Source: CAYUQT01 sp964596165
GTDB taxonomy: Bacteria; Planctomycetota; Phycisphaerae; UBA1845; JAFGLZ01
Assembly (NCBI GenBank): GCA_964596165.1
Contig: CAZQTW010000038.1
Span: 1 to 62,877, forward strand
Length of the DNA: 62,877 nt
Reading direction: 5' to 3'
This document shows, one piece after another, positions 44,347 through 53,677 of the stretch. The notes beneath the pieces are model-generated. The model saw only the letters and a list, made by a program, of their open reading frames with translations. It had not been told where the DNA came from and did not search any database. Position 1 is the stretch's first letter. The number at the start of each line of letters is the position of its first letter. The translations under genes and the position numbers were made by a program.

Positions 44347-47070
44347 TCATTCCTCTGAATCGAAGTCGTCGCCCGCCTCAACACCCACCAATGCGGCCTT
44401 GGGTTGATTGGCCAGTTGCTCTTTCAGCTCGTCCCACTCGTCAAGCGTTACCAGGACCTCGCGGGCCTGGCTCCCCTTGTACGGTCCGACGATGCCGACC
44501 TCACCCATCTGATCGATCAACCGACTCGCCCTGCCGTAGCCGATTGTCAGGCGACGTTGGAGCAGGCTGACGCTACCCCGCCCGGACTCAATGATGATAC
44601 GGGCCGCCTCTTCGAACAAGGGGTCGCGCTCGCCGCTCGATGATCCACCGGCGTTTCCGATGTTGATGAGCTCCGGATGGAATTCGGGTTCGGTTTGCTT
44701 CGATAGAAACTCGATCGTCCTCTTGAGTTCGTCGTCGCTGACGTAGCAGCCCTGCGCGCGAACCAGTTTGCTTGACCCCGGCGGCAAGAAGAGCATGTCG
44801 CCTTGGCCCATCAGCACCTCCGCACCGTTCTGATCGAGGACGATCCGCGAGTCCATGCGGCTTGCCACCCGGAACGCAATCCGACAGGGCAGATTGCTCT
44901 TGATCAATCCGGTAACCACCTTGGCCTCCGGACGCTGCGTGGCCACTACGATGTGGATGCCCACCGCCCGGCTCTTCTGGGCCAAGCGCGATAGGTGATG
45001 CTCGACCTCTTTGGCCGCCGTCATCATCAGGTCGGCCAATTCGTCAATGATGATCACAATGTAGGGCAGTGGGTACGGAATCTTCGCCCGTTCCTCCTCG
45101 CTCGCCGGTTGGAAGGCCGCGTCAAGCTGTTCCCGCGTCATCTGATTGTAGCCCGCGATATTCTTCGCGCCGGCCTCGGCGAGCAGCTCGTACCGCTCGT
45201 CCATCTTGGTCGCTGCCCAGTCGAGGATCATCTCCGCCCGGTTCATGTCGGTCACGACGGGGCACATGAGATGTGGCACGTCCTTGAAAACGCTCATCTC
45301 CACCATCTTGGGGTCGACGAGGATCATCTTGACCATGTCCGGACGCTGCGTCATCAGTATGCTCATCACGATACTGTTCAGGCATACGCTCTTGCCGGAT
45401 CCGGTTGTCCCGGCGATCAGCATGTGCGGCATCTTCGCCAAGTCGCCCACGAGTGGGTTGCCACCGGCGTCCTTGCCCAGGAACAGCGGCAACTGCATCT
45501 TGGCCGGCCGATTGCCCGACATCAGGATGAGTTCCTTCAGCCGAACGTTTTCCTTGTCCACGTTCGGCACCTCGATACCGATGGTGTCTTTCCCTGGAAT
45601 CGGCGCGACCACGCGGACCGCGGGCGCCTTCAGCGACCGGGCGATGTCGTTGCTCAAGGAAACGATCTGGCTGACCTTGATCCCGGGCGCCAGTGAAAGC
45701 TCGTACATCGTGATGACGGGGCCCGTTTCAATCTCGACCACTCGGGCGTCCAACCGGAACTCGCCCAGGGTCTGTTCAAGAACCTTTGCCTTCTCTCGAA
45801 CAACCGACTCCTGCTGAACCATGTAGCCGTATTCCGGCTCGTCCAACACGTTCATGTGGGGCAGGTCATATCTGCCCAGATCCTTCGGATAGGGATGCGG
45901 CTCCACACGAGCTTGAGCGAGAACGGGTTTCGAACGGCGCAGGTTTCGGATCGGAGCGTCCTCTGATGAAATCGGTTTGACCTCAATCGCTTCAACGTCC
46001 CTCTCTTCGAGTTGGACCGCAGGTGTGTTGTCTTCCGCACGACACCCCGGTGGTCCGATCCGATCGGTCACGCCGGCGTCCAAGACTTCCGGGACCACGC
46101 CCGGAAACTGGAGCAGGTCCTGTACCTCCGGTTGATCGATGGCAGAGCGCACGGCATCCTCCTTAACCTCTGTCGGCCGATTCTCGTGTGAACGCGTGGG
46201 AACGGCACTCTCGCTCGCTTCAACACGCTTCGCTTTCTCAGCACCTCGCGCGACCGGCCGATTGTCCTCGGCTTCCGCCGAGCATTCCACGAACCCATCA
46301 TCTATCGAACGCTCAACGTCGGCGACCGGCTTTCGGCCAAACCAGCCCAGGCGTGGCCAAGCCGGCCAATGCCTCAAACTCGCGCGTTCCCTCGTTCCCT
46401 CATTGCGAGCTTCCCGTCTCCTCGGGGGCGGTGGCAAGCGTTCGGGTTCGTCCCTCTCCTTCTCCTCTACCCCCGGTGTGGTCAACGCCTGCACCGCGGA
46501 ATCGGCAATCAGAACGGCTTGCTGTCCCAGTCTCCCCACGGCGCTCGGTACCCGGATTGCCAGCCCCTCCGCCGCCAAGAGCAGGCCGACACCTATGCCG
46601 CAAAGGATGATTAGCGCGGTACCGGCCGAAGAGCAATGCAGTCTCAGGAAATGGACGATGGCGATGCCGACGATTCCGCCGTTGCCTTGCGGCAGCGAAT
46701 CCGCACCGCCGGGAGAGATCATCCTAACCGACGCCGCCGTTCCGGCAACGAGGAAAGCGACTCCGAGAACCCTGAGCCATGGGTCATTCAGACTTCCCCG
46801 TAGCATGGCAGCCAACGTGGCCACAGTCACGAACAGAACGATCACATACCCCCCAGACCCAAACCAATAGAAAAGGTGGTACGCAATCCAGGCACCCGAC
46901 GAACCACAAAGATTGTGAGGCGGCGTGGGGTGGGGCCAGACCTTACTGCTCGGCCAGTCGGCCGGATCGAAGGTCAGCAACGCCAGCCAACAGAAACTGG
47001 CGGCCGCCAACAAGACAAGACGGTAGCACAACAACAGTGCCTGACGGCGCTGTTCCGATCGTGTGACCAA
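44347..47070 (-). CDS. ftsK: DNA translocase FtsK/SpoIIIE
   Basis: 907 residues. It moves chromosomes at the division septum and helps XerCD resolve dimers. The N-terminus has about four membrane segments (about 10-180). A long polar linker follows (about 195-400). The motor has Walker A GTTGSGKSVCLNS, Walker B IIIDELADLM and QRPEAKVVTGLIK. The C-terminal winged-helix gamma domain (about 820-890; LLQRRLTIGYGRASRLIDQME-like, GPYKGSQAREV) reads KOPS sites. The start appears to be TTG at 47070, with AAGGG about ten bases upstream. Confidence 0.93.
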   Translation of the reverse strand: MVTRSEQRRQALLLCYRLVLLAAASFCWLALLTFDPADWPSSKVWPHPTPPHNLCGSSGAWIAYHLFYWFGSGGYVIVLFVTVATLAAMLRGSLNDPWLRVLGVAFLVAGTAASVRMISPGGADSLPQGNGGIVGIAIVHFLRLHCSSAGTALIILCGIGVGLLLAAEGLAIRVPSAVGRLGQQAVLIADSAVQALTTPGVEEKERDEPERLPPPPRRREARNEGTRERASLRHWPAWPRLGWFGRKPVADVERSIDDGFVECSAEAEDNRPVARGAEKAKRVEASESAVPTRSHENRPTEVKEDAVRSAIDQPEVQDLLQFPGVVPEVLDAGVTDRIGPPGCRAEDNTPAVQLEERDVEAIEVKPISSEDAPIRNLRRSKPVLAQARVEPHPYPKDLGRYDLPHMNVLDEPEYGYMVQQESVVREKAKVLEQTLGEFRLDARVVEIETGPVITMYELSLAPGIKVSQIVSLSNDIARSLKAPAVRVVAPIPGKDTIGIEVPNVDKENVRLKELILMSGNRPAKMQLPLFLGKDAGGNPLVGDLAKMPHMLIAGTTGSGKSVCLNSIVMSILMTQRPDMVKMILVDPKMVEMSVFKDVPHLMCPVVTDMNRAEMILDWAATKMDERYELLAEAGAKNIAGYNQMTREQLDAAFQPASEEERAKIPYPLPYIVIIIDELADLMMTAAKEVEHHLSRLAQKSRAVGIHIVVATQRPEAKVVTGLIKSNLPCRIAFRVASRMDSRIVLDQNGAEVLMGQGDMLFLPPGSSKLVRAQGCYVSDDELKRTIEFLSKQTEPEFHPELINIGNAGGSSSGERDPLFEEAARIIIESGRGSVSLLQRRLTIGYGRASRLIDQMGEVGIVGPYKGSQAREVLVTLDEWDELKEQLANQPKAALVGVEAGDDFDSEE

Positions 47071-47686
47071 GAAAGAACGCCCTTGCGGTCTAATTCAACA
47101 GATAACGCCGCGTCGCATGCACCGGCCCCACGACCGGTTCGGCGCGCAGCACCTCGCTCTACGCTTCTACCTAGTTATCGGCCCAAGTCTTCGTAAGACT
47201 GCAAGATTTGCGCCCACACCTGACAGGCTTGTCTCATGCGAATCCCCGAGAAGGGCCAAACAGGACTCCTTACCTTAACCCTTTGCCGATAAAATTGTTG
47301 CCGTTGGCAGAATGTGCATCCGTGCTTACTCGAATGGGCCTTCCCCTTCGGCCTACGGGGGGCGCGAATCGCAGCATGGTCATCCTAGCTGTGCGGCCAC
47401 ACCCATCTCCAACTCAGGACGCCGACGACCGCCGCGACACCCAATAACCGCCACCTCCGGAACGTGCGACAGACAGCCGGTCGCTGCCCACCCGCCTGCC
47501 TCCTCCGGTCAACGCTTGACAAGGACTGGCAGATGACATGAAATCGCGGAATCTGTGGCGGATCGCGCCGGCGTACGGACGATCCTCGATCATGAGGGCA
47601 ACATACCGGTCCGATGGGCCTTTGTTATCACCGACGGCCGAGGTGTTGTTTCAGACCACCCGAATTGTCATGGAGGTTGTGGTGGC
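47071..47686 (+). promoter_or_regulatory. 616-base divergent region between ftsK and the hypothetical operon
   Basis: No gene is supported here. The best element is a plus-strand promoter: perfect TTGACA at 47516-47521, 17-base spacer, TGAAAT at 47539-47544, with a predicted start near 47551. The ftsK promoter is not clear. The remaining bases hold no hairpin or RNA gene that I recognise. Confidence 0.45.
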
Positions 47687-48295
47687 ATGGAGGAATGGGA
47701 AGTCAGTCGAAGCACCGGTCATTGTGCACTCTGCAATGCCGAGTTGGCCGAAGGACAGGACTACCACACGGTGCTCACCGAATTGCCCAACGGCTTCGAG
47801 CGAAGGGATTTCTGCACAGGTTGCTGGAAAGGCCCGCCGGAAAACCACTTCTGTTTTTGGAAGTCACGCGTGCCCGTTCGACAGAAGAAACAACAAGCGC
47901 TGCTGGTAAACAACGACGTCCTGGTCAATTTCTTCGAGCGGCTGGGGCGACAGTCCGATCCGATGTGCTTGCGGTTCCGGTTCGTCCTGGCACTGATACT
48001 GATGCGCAAGAAGCTGCTTCGCTATGAGCAGACCATACGAAACGGAGATCGAGAGTTCTGGCAGATGCGGCTAGTCAAGACAAACGCGATCCATCAAGTG
48101 CAAAACCCAAGACTGGATGAGCAACAAATCGCCGAAGTCAGTACTCAGCTCGGCGTGATTCTCCGTGGAGACGCCCCGATCGGCCTGGGTGACATGATGA
48201 ACCTGGACGAAATGGCCCAGGAGCCAACACCGGAGACCGGGGATGACTCCGCCACTAACGTCATCACCCTCGCACAGGACACCCATACCGAATGA
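47687..48295 (+). CDS. Conserved zinc-ribbon-like protein of unknown function
   Basis: 202 residues. Near the N-terminus paired cysteines (HCALCNAEL and DFCTGCW) suggest a zinc ribbon. A helical region follows (RFRFVLALILMRKKLLRYEQT) and a polar acidic tail. The ATG at 47687 has GGAGG ten bases upstream; a GTG at 47555 is possible but weaker. The stop overlaps the next start (ATGA), so it is coupled to the lipoprotein gene. Function unknown. Confidence 0.7.
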   Translation: MEEWEVSRSTGHCALCNAELAEGQDYHTVLTELPNGFERRDFCTGCWKGPPENHFCFWKSRVPVRQKKQQALLVNNDVLVNFFERLGRQSDPMCLRFRFVLALILMRKKLLRYEQTIRNGDREFWQMRLVKTNAIHQVQNPRLDEQQIAEVSTQLGVILRGDAPIGLGDMMNLDEMAQEPTPETGDDSATNVITLAQDTHTE

Positions 48296-49371
48296 ACAGG
48301 CGAACCGCCACATCACAACGGGCGTTCCTCGCGCAAGTCGGACCTTGGACCGGAGCGCTGCTCCTGATGGCCGGGGGGTGCGATTGGCGACCCGCGCCCA
48401 AGCAGGTTCCCCTCCCCCTGGAAGAACCCGCGCCGCTGGAGACAGTCGTTGGCCGGTTCAACGCCAATGCCGAAAAAATGCCGACGGGTGTAATGCTCTC
48501 CAGCCAAGGTGTCAGAGTTCAGGCAGGATTCTTCGACGAGGAAGGGCGAGAGCACGTTTTCGACGGCGAGGGCAGACTTCTGTTTGCCAAGCCTCGCATG
48601 TTCTATCTGCCCCTTCAGCACGGACTGGCCGGCAATATCGTCGAGATCGGTTCGGACGGCGAACGGTACTGGCTGTGGTTCAAGGAGCGTCAAACCGTCT
48701 GGTGGGGTTCCTACAAGTACATCGACCGCCCGAAGATCCGCGAGATGCCGATCCGAGCGGACCAGTTGATCGAGGCCTTGGGGCTTTCTTCCCTGCCCAC
48801 CGGGTCGGGTTGGCTTCAAGGCCCCCTGATCGAGGTCGTCAAGTATCCGCTGCCCCTTTACCTACTCAGCTACTTTCGGAAAGATGACGGGACGCTCCGC
48901 TACGATCGCAGGTACGGTTTGAGCCGCGTCAGTCCATACCTGCTCGAACGGATTGAATTCTTTGACACACACGGTCGTCAGAGTTGCGAGGCGACGTTGA
49001 GGGATCCACGAACCGTTGACGTTCAGGATGAAGCGATTCCCGGCGAAGGCCCGACCATGCCCTACAGCATTTGGCTGCGATGGCCCAAGAGCAATGCATA
49101 CTTCAGAATGATCGTGAATAGGCCGCGCATCAGACCCCTCAGCGAACGGCTTCGGAAGCAGTGGTACACCATGAACCCACCCACCGGATGGCGAGTCATA
49201 CAGATTGACGAGGAGTACGATCGTCCGACATCCACGAAACCCCGACCGGAGCCCACGGCAACGGCGCCGGCCGAGTCGACTGATGAAGCTCCCGTGGTAC
49301 CCGAACCTGTCCCGGCGGTGCAGGAGGAACCTCCTGCGGGGCCCCCGGAGCCAACTTCGGAACCCGAGTGA
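48292..49371 (+). CDS. Lipoprotein of unknown function (LolA-like fold possible)
   Basis: 359 residues. The signal ends in a lipobox AGGC (Cys30). A beta-rich domain follows (about 45-270) with RVQAGFFDEEG, RMFYLPLQH and YWLWFKERQTVWWG, whose strand pattern could be a LolA/LppX half-barrel. The C-terminal 60 residues are proline/glutamate-rich and disordered. Overlaps the preceding gene by four bases. No function is assigned. Confidence 0.65.
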   Translation: MNRRTATSQRAFLAQVGPWTGALLLMAGGCDWRPAPKQVPLPLEEPAPLETVVGRFNANAEKMPTGVMLSSQGVRVQAGFFDEEGREHVFDGEGRLLFAKPRMFYLPLQHGLAGNIVEIGSDGERYWLWFKERQTVWWGSYKYIDRPKIREMPIRADQLIEALGLSSLPTGSGWLQGPLIEVVKYPLPLYLLSYFRKDDGTLRYDRRYGLSRVSPYLLERIEFFDTHGRQSCEATLRDPRTVDVQDEAIPGEGPTMPYSIWLRWPKSNAYFRMIVNRPRIRPLSERLRKQWYTMNPPTGWRVIQIDEEYDRPTSTKPRPEPTATAPAESTDEAPVVPEPVPAVQEEPPAGPPEPTSEPE

Positions 49372-49471
49372 TTCCGCGTCTACCCAACGGTAAAGGGTCC
49401 AAGAAAGCCCGGACTCGGGAAGTTGAATTCGGAATAACCTGCGGAAGGGAAGATCGCCTCATTCATCGGAT

Positions 49472-51211
49472 ATGAAACACAACCGTCCATTCCGACGCGT
49501 CATCCCTGTTACTTCGGTGGTCGCGGCTCTGACCGTTGGACTTCTGGGGGAACCCTTCTCGACGGCGCCGGCCAACGCGCAGTGGCCCGAACTGCGCGCG
49601 GCGGGAGGCAAGGACGCCCTCTATGTCATGCATGAGGCGAACGGAGATCTCGGTCGCGAAACGCGAGTCTGGATGAGGCAGATCGACCAAGGCTTTCGCC
49701 GACCGCGACGGACGGACCGGCAGCCCCCCGGTGTCGCGGCGGCGACCGTTTGTAGAGGGTATTTGCATCTCTTCTTCGAGAACGGATCGCATCAACGCGT
49801 CAGCCCCAGCGGTAGCGCCGTCCAACTTGTGTTGCCGGGTCGGGTCAAGCCGCTCTGCGTCGGTGGAGATCCGACCGAAGAAGTGCTGTACGCGATAGCC
49901 GAAGTCGAGGTTCCCTCGACCGCCCCGTACGAAGCGGCCGCAATCGGACCCGCCGCCACCCGACCATCCTCCCGCAGCGTACAACCGGTGACGACGAACC
50001 GAGGCCAATCCCTTCCCATGACGACGAGCCAAGCTCGGACGGACACTCAGCTCCCGACGCCCACTCCCTTGACGACCGCCTCGCAAGCGTCCCCCCTGTT
50101 CGCCATGTATCGCTTCCATCGAGGTCAGTGGACACGCGTCGCCTTGTTGCCGCCGCAGTTCAAGCCCACCGACGGCCATCTGATCTGTACCGGCGGCGGT
50201 CAAGTCCATCTCTTCAGTTGGGCACCTCACCAGGGACAACCCGTATGGTACCGATGTTGGGCGGAATGCGTCTGGGGACAAGCAGAGAAGATCCCGGTCC
50301 CGCCGAAGGCCGTCCCGTCGGCGGCCATGGTCTTGAACCGGTCTCCGGTCCTGGTCACCCTCTCCTCACCCGAACCGGGACGAACAGAAGTCTTATCCTT
50401 GTATCGCGACGGCAGCGAATGGCAGACGGTCCCGATTCGAGCGGCCGCCGATGCCGGTTTCGACGTCGCATCGGACCGCCTGCGAGTCGCCTCCTATCAC
50501 GATTGCATCGCCCTCGTGGGCCGGCTCGGAAAGAAAGGTCAACTCCAGGTCGGTCTCTGGTCGCCTACAAGCGGCGCGATCAAAGAGCCCCCTAGACCCC
50601 TTCCGAGATGGCCGGAACGCGCAAAGGCGCCCCTTCAACCGCGTTTGCCGCAGGTGGCCGTCTTCGTCATCTTGGGCGCCGTGATTGCGCTCACCCTCTG
50701 GTGGCGACAAGAGAGCTTGACCCGCACGGTCGAGCTACCGACGCATCTGGAATTGGCCGAACTCTGGAGACGCGTCACCGCGTCGCTGATCGATCTCGCC
50801 CCCGCGCTGGTGATCACCGCCGTCTACTGGTTGCCCCTCGTCCTTCAGCTCCGTCGCGACGTCGCCTTGGAGGATCTTTCGGAGACGGAGGTAGCCGAAC
50901 GCTACGGCGTCTTCTTGTGGCCATGGCTCTACGCTCGCATCCTCTACGCCGCGTATTGCGGACTGGCCGAGTACCGCTGGGGAACAACGCCGGGCAAGCG
51001 CCTCATGCGCCTCCGTGTCGTTACTCTTGATTTGACCCGACCGGCCCTCAAGCAGGTCGTCATCCGCAACGGGATCAAGATCCTGGAGCTGCAGGTGCCC
51101 GATCTGATCGCGTTGCTTGTGTTTGTCGTGCTAACGAGAAATCGTCAGAGACTGGGAGACGTCCTCGCCGGAACGACGGTCGTTCAATTGAAAACGGCCG
51201 TCGACGGTTAG
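49472..51211 (+). CDS. Membrane protein: extracytoplasmic beta domain fused to an RDD domain
   Basis: 579 residues with an N-terminal signal (about 10-32). About 350 residues of secreted beta-type sequence with low-complexity Thr/Ser/Pro stretch (about 150-200) are followed by one transmembrane helix (about 393-411) and an RDD domain (about 425-575): LWRRVTASLIDLAPALVI, GTTPGKRLMRLRVV and RQRLGDVLAGTTVV. RDD domains are membrane modules of unclear role (some relate to sodium or alkaline stress). The fusion is unusual. It follows the lipoprotein by 100 bases. Confidence 0.72.
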   Translation: MKHNRPFRRVIPVTSVVAALTVGLLGEPFSTAPANAQWPELRAAGGKDALYVMHEANGDLGRETRVWMRQIDQGFRRPRRTDRQPPGVAAATVCRGYLHLFFENGSHQRVSPSGSAVQLVLPGRVKPLCVGGDPTEEVLYAIAEVEVPSTAPYEAAAIGPAATRPSSRSVQPVTTNRGQSLPMTTSQARTDTQLPTPTPLTTASQASPLFAMYRFHRGQWTRVALLPPQFKPTDGHLICTGGGQVHLFSWAPHQGQPVWYRCWAECVWGQAEKIPVPPKAVPSAAMVLNRSPVLVTLSSPEPGRTEVLSLYRDGSEWQTVPIRAAADAGFDVASDRLRVASYHDCIALVGRLGKKGQLQVGLWSPTSGAIKEPPRPLPRWPERAKAPLQPRLPQVAVFVILGAVIALTLWWRQESLTRTVELPTHLELAELWRRVTASLIDLAPALVITAVYWLPLVLQLRRDVALEDLSETEVAERYGVFLWPWLYARILYAAYCGLAEYRWGTTPGKRLMRLRVVTLDLTRPALKQVVIRNGIKILELQVPDLIALLVFVVLTRNRQRLGDVLAGTTVVQLKTAVDG

Positions 51212-51234
51212 ACTACGGAAGCATTGGAGGCCCC

Positions 51235-52665
51235 ATGTCGCTTGCACTCACAGGTGTTCTTGTCACGGCGCTCGCCGCGCAACCGGCCGCGACCAAACCT
51301 GAAGCCGGATCCTTACGAGAGTCCGCTGTCTCCGCCATGAAGCGAGCCGCAACGTACATGCGGACTCAGGTCGCCACACACGGCGGCTATCTCTGGGAAT
51401 ACTCGCTGGATTTGAAGACAAGGGCGGGTGAAGGTGAGGCCACGGAAACCCAGATATGGGTCCAACCGCCCGGTACGCCGTCCGTCGGCGAGACGTTCCT
51501 CAAAGCTTATCTCGCAACAAACGATCCGTACTATCTCGACGCGGCCATTGAAGCCGCCCACGCACTTGCCTGGGGGCAACTGGCTACCGGTGGTTGGGAT
51601 TACGTGATCGACTTCGATCCCCACAAGAGCAAGGCTTGGCACTATCGGCGCGATGTGGAAGCCGGCGACAAGGATCGAGGCAAACGCCGCTGCGTCACCA
51701 CCTTCGACGATGACACGACGCAGAGCGCCCTCCGCTTCCTCATGCGTCTGGACGTGGCTCTTGGCGGAAAGGACAAGGTCATTCGCGAAACGGTCGCGTA
51801 TGGGCTTCGACACTTCCTGATGGCGCAGTACCCCAACGGGGCCTGGCCCCAACGATATTGGGAGAAGCACCGCGCCGATTCGTTCCCCGTGCTCAAGGCA
51901 CGATACCCGGAGACGTGGTCGCGCATTTACCCGAAGGTCGGCTATGCCGGCTACTACACACTGAACGACAACACGATCGCCGATTGCATCTCGACGATGC
52001 TGCTCGCCCACGAGCTCTACAAGACGCCCGAATACCTGGCCTCGGCGCGCAAAGGCGGCGACTTCCTCCTGCTTGCGCAGATGCCCGAGCCCCAGCCCGT
52101 GTGGGCACAGCAGTACAACGAGAAGATGGAACCCGCCTGGGCCCGGAAGTTTGAGCCTCCGGCGGTCACGGCCGGTGAGTCGATCAGCGCCATGACGGCC
52201 TTGCGAAAGGTGTTCGAGGCAACGGGCGAGACAAGGTACATCGAGACGCTCCCCGCGGCCTTTGCCTGGTACAAACGATCGAGGCTTCCCGACGGCCAGT
52301 GGGCTCGCTTCTACGAGCTCCGGACCAACAAGCCGCTCTACTTCACGCGGGACACGTATGAACTGACCTACGACGACAGCAACACTCCCACACACTACTG
52401 TTTCAAGGCGAAGTCGGATCCGACGGAATTGGAGGCCTGGTATCAGAAGATCACCCAGGGTCCGAAGGACGGATGGCACCAGGCCGCCAAGAAACAAGCC
52501 GCAAGACACTCGAAGACGGCATCCAAGGCGGACACCGCCTCCGTTCGCAAGATCATCCACTCACTCGATGATCAAGGACGATGGGTGTCCAAGCAGATGA
52601 TCCGATGCGACGTGTTCATTCGAAACATGACGGCGCTTTCCGCCTACGTCGAACAGACTCGATAG
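51235..52665 (+). CDS. Secreted pectate lyase, PL10-like
   Basis: 476 residues. GGAGG lies before the ATG. A short hydrophobic leader (ALTGVLVTALAAQ) is followed by an (alpha/alpha) barrel. The PL10 marks TFDDDTTQSALRFL, YPNGAWPQRY, TLNDNTIAD, PVWAQQYN and AVTAGESISAMTALRK are seen. It should cleave polygalacturonate by beta-elimination with calcium. The C-terminal about 50 residues carry a lysine-rich part and SLDDQGRWV. Starts 23 bases after the RDD gene. Confidence 0.82.
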   Translation: MSLALTGVLVTALAAQPAATKPEAGSLRESAVSAMKRAATYMRTQVATHGGYLWEYSLDLKTRAGEGEATETQIWVQPPGTPSVGETFLKAYLATNDPYYLDAAIEAAHALAWGQLATGGWDYVIDFDPHKSKAWHYRRDVEAGDKDRGKRRCVTTFDDDTTQSALRFLMRLDVALGGKDKVIRETVAYGLRHFLMAQYPNGAWPQRYWEKHRADSFPVLKARYPETWSRIYPKVGYAGYYTLNDNTIADCISTMLLAHELYKTPEYLASARKGGDFLLLAQMPEPQPVWAQQYNEKMEPAWARKFEPPAVTAGESISAMTALRKVFEATGETRYIETLPAAFAWYKRSRLPDGQWARFYELRTNKPLYFTRDTYELTYDDSNTPTHYCFKAKSDPTELEAWYQKITQGPKDGWHQAAKKQAARHSKTASKADTASVRKIIHSLDDQGRWVSKQMIRCDVFIRNMTALSAYVEQTR

Positions 52666-52750
52666 CCCGGCAAGAACCGATACGGCGGCGTTCATCGCGA
52701 ACGACGATCCATGCTTGAACACCGAATATCAACCGACGGAGAACCTGAGC

Positions 52751-53515
52751 ATGACCACGACGGCAAACCTGAAAGGACAACGAGCTCTCGTAACGGGAGG
52801 ATCCAAGGGCATCGGCGCAGCCTCGGCAATCGCCCTGGCCAAGGCCGGCTGTGATCTGGTCATCACTTACCACTCGGACGAAGTCGCCGGCCGCAAGGTC
52901 GTCGCCGAGATCGAGAAACTCGGGCGCAAGGCCAAGGCGCTCCCCTGCAACGTCACCACGACATCCGATGTGGAACGAGCCGTTGACGAGACGGTCGAGT
53001 TCCTCGGGGGGCTGGACATTGTCTTTGCCAATGCCGGTGGGTTGCTCCAAAGGTGTCCGCTCGCCGAAATGGACGAGGGACTCTTCCTCGCCGTCTTCGA
53101 TCTCAATGTCACCAGCGTCTTTAGGACCGTTAAGGCAACGGTTCCGCACCTCCGTCGTGCGGGCGGAGGCGCGATCATTATCATGTCGTCGGTCGCCGCT
53201 CGAAACGGTGCGACCACGGGCGCGGTGGCCTACGCCGCATCAAAAGGAGCCACGATGACGATGGCCCGCGGACTCAGCAAGGAGCTTGCTCCGTTCAACA
53301 TTCGTGTGAACGCGGTGGCCCCAGGCGTCATCGAGACGGCATTCCATGCCGAAACACCGAAGGAAATCCTCGACGACCTGCGCAAGCGAATCACCGTAGG
53401 CCGCCTCGGCGTGCCCGACGATGTGGCAAGGGCGGTTGTCTTTCTGGCGGGCGAACGAAACGGCTTCATCACCGGCGAAACGATCGACATCAACGGCGGC
53501 ATGTGGTTGGCCTGA
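52751..53515 (+). CDS. Short-chain dehydrogenase/reductase
   Basis: 254 residues, classical SDR. The NAD(P)-binding TGGSKGIG, NAGG, catalytic Ser in SSVAARN, YAASK (Tyr-Lys) and the FITGETIDINGG end are present. Resembles 3-oxoacyl-ACP reductases or sugar dehydrogenases; next to a pectate lyase it might act on a uronate derivative, but this is only inference. The ATG at 52751 has GGAG nine bases upstream; an earlier in-frame start adds 12 residues. Confidence 0.85.
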   Translation: MTTTANLKGQRALVTGGSKGIGAASAIALAKAGCDLVITYHSDEVAGRKVVAEIEKLGRKAKALPCNVTTTSDVERAVDETVEFLGGLDIVFANAGGLLQRCPLAEMDEGLFLAVFDLNVTSVFRTVKATVPHLRRAGGGAIIIMSSVAARNGATTGAVAYAASKGATMTMARGLSKELAPFNIRVNAVAPGVIETAFHAETPKEILDDLRKRITVGRLGVPDDVARAVVFLAGERNGFITGETIDINGGMWLA

Positions 53516-53677
53516 GCCGATTCGCAATTGATCGTGGCGGACCGTGTCCTCGAACGGAGACGGCGGCCGGTTACCGGTGTCCGATACGTGACGGCCGCTC
53601 GGTCCGCATGGCAATGGCACGACAACGCCACACGAGCCGTCGTTGACAAAACACAATCATGCCTCTACCGTCCCGGT

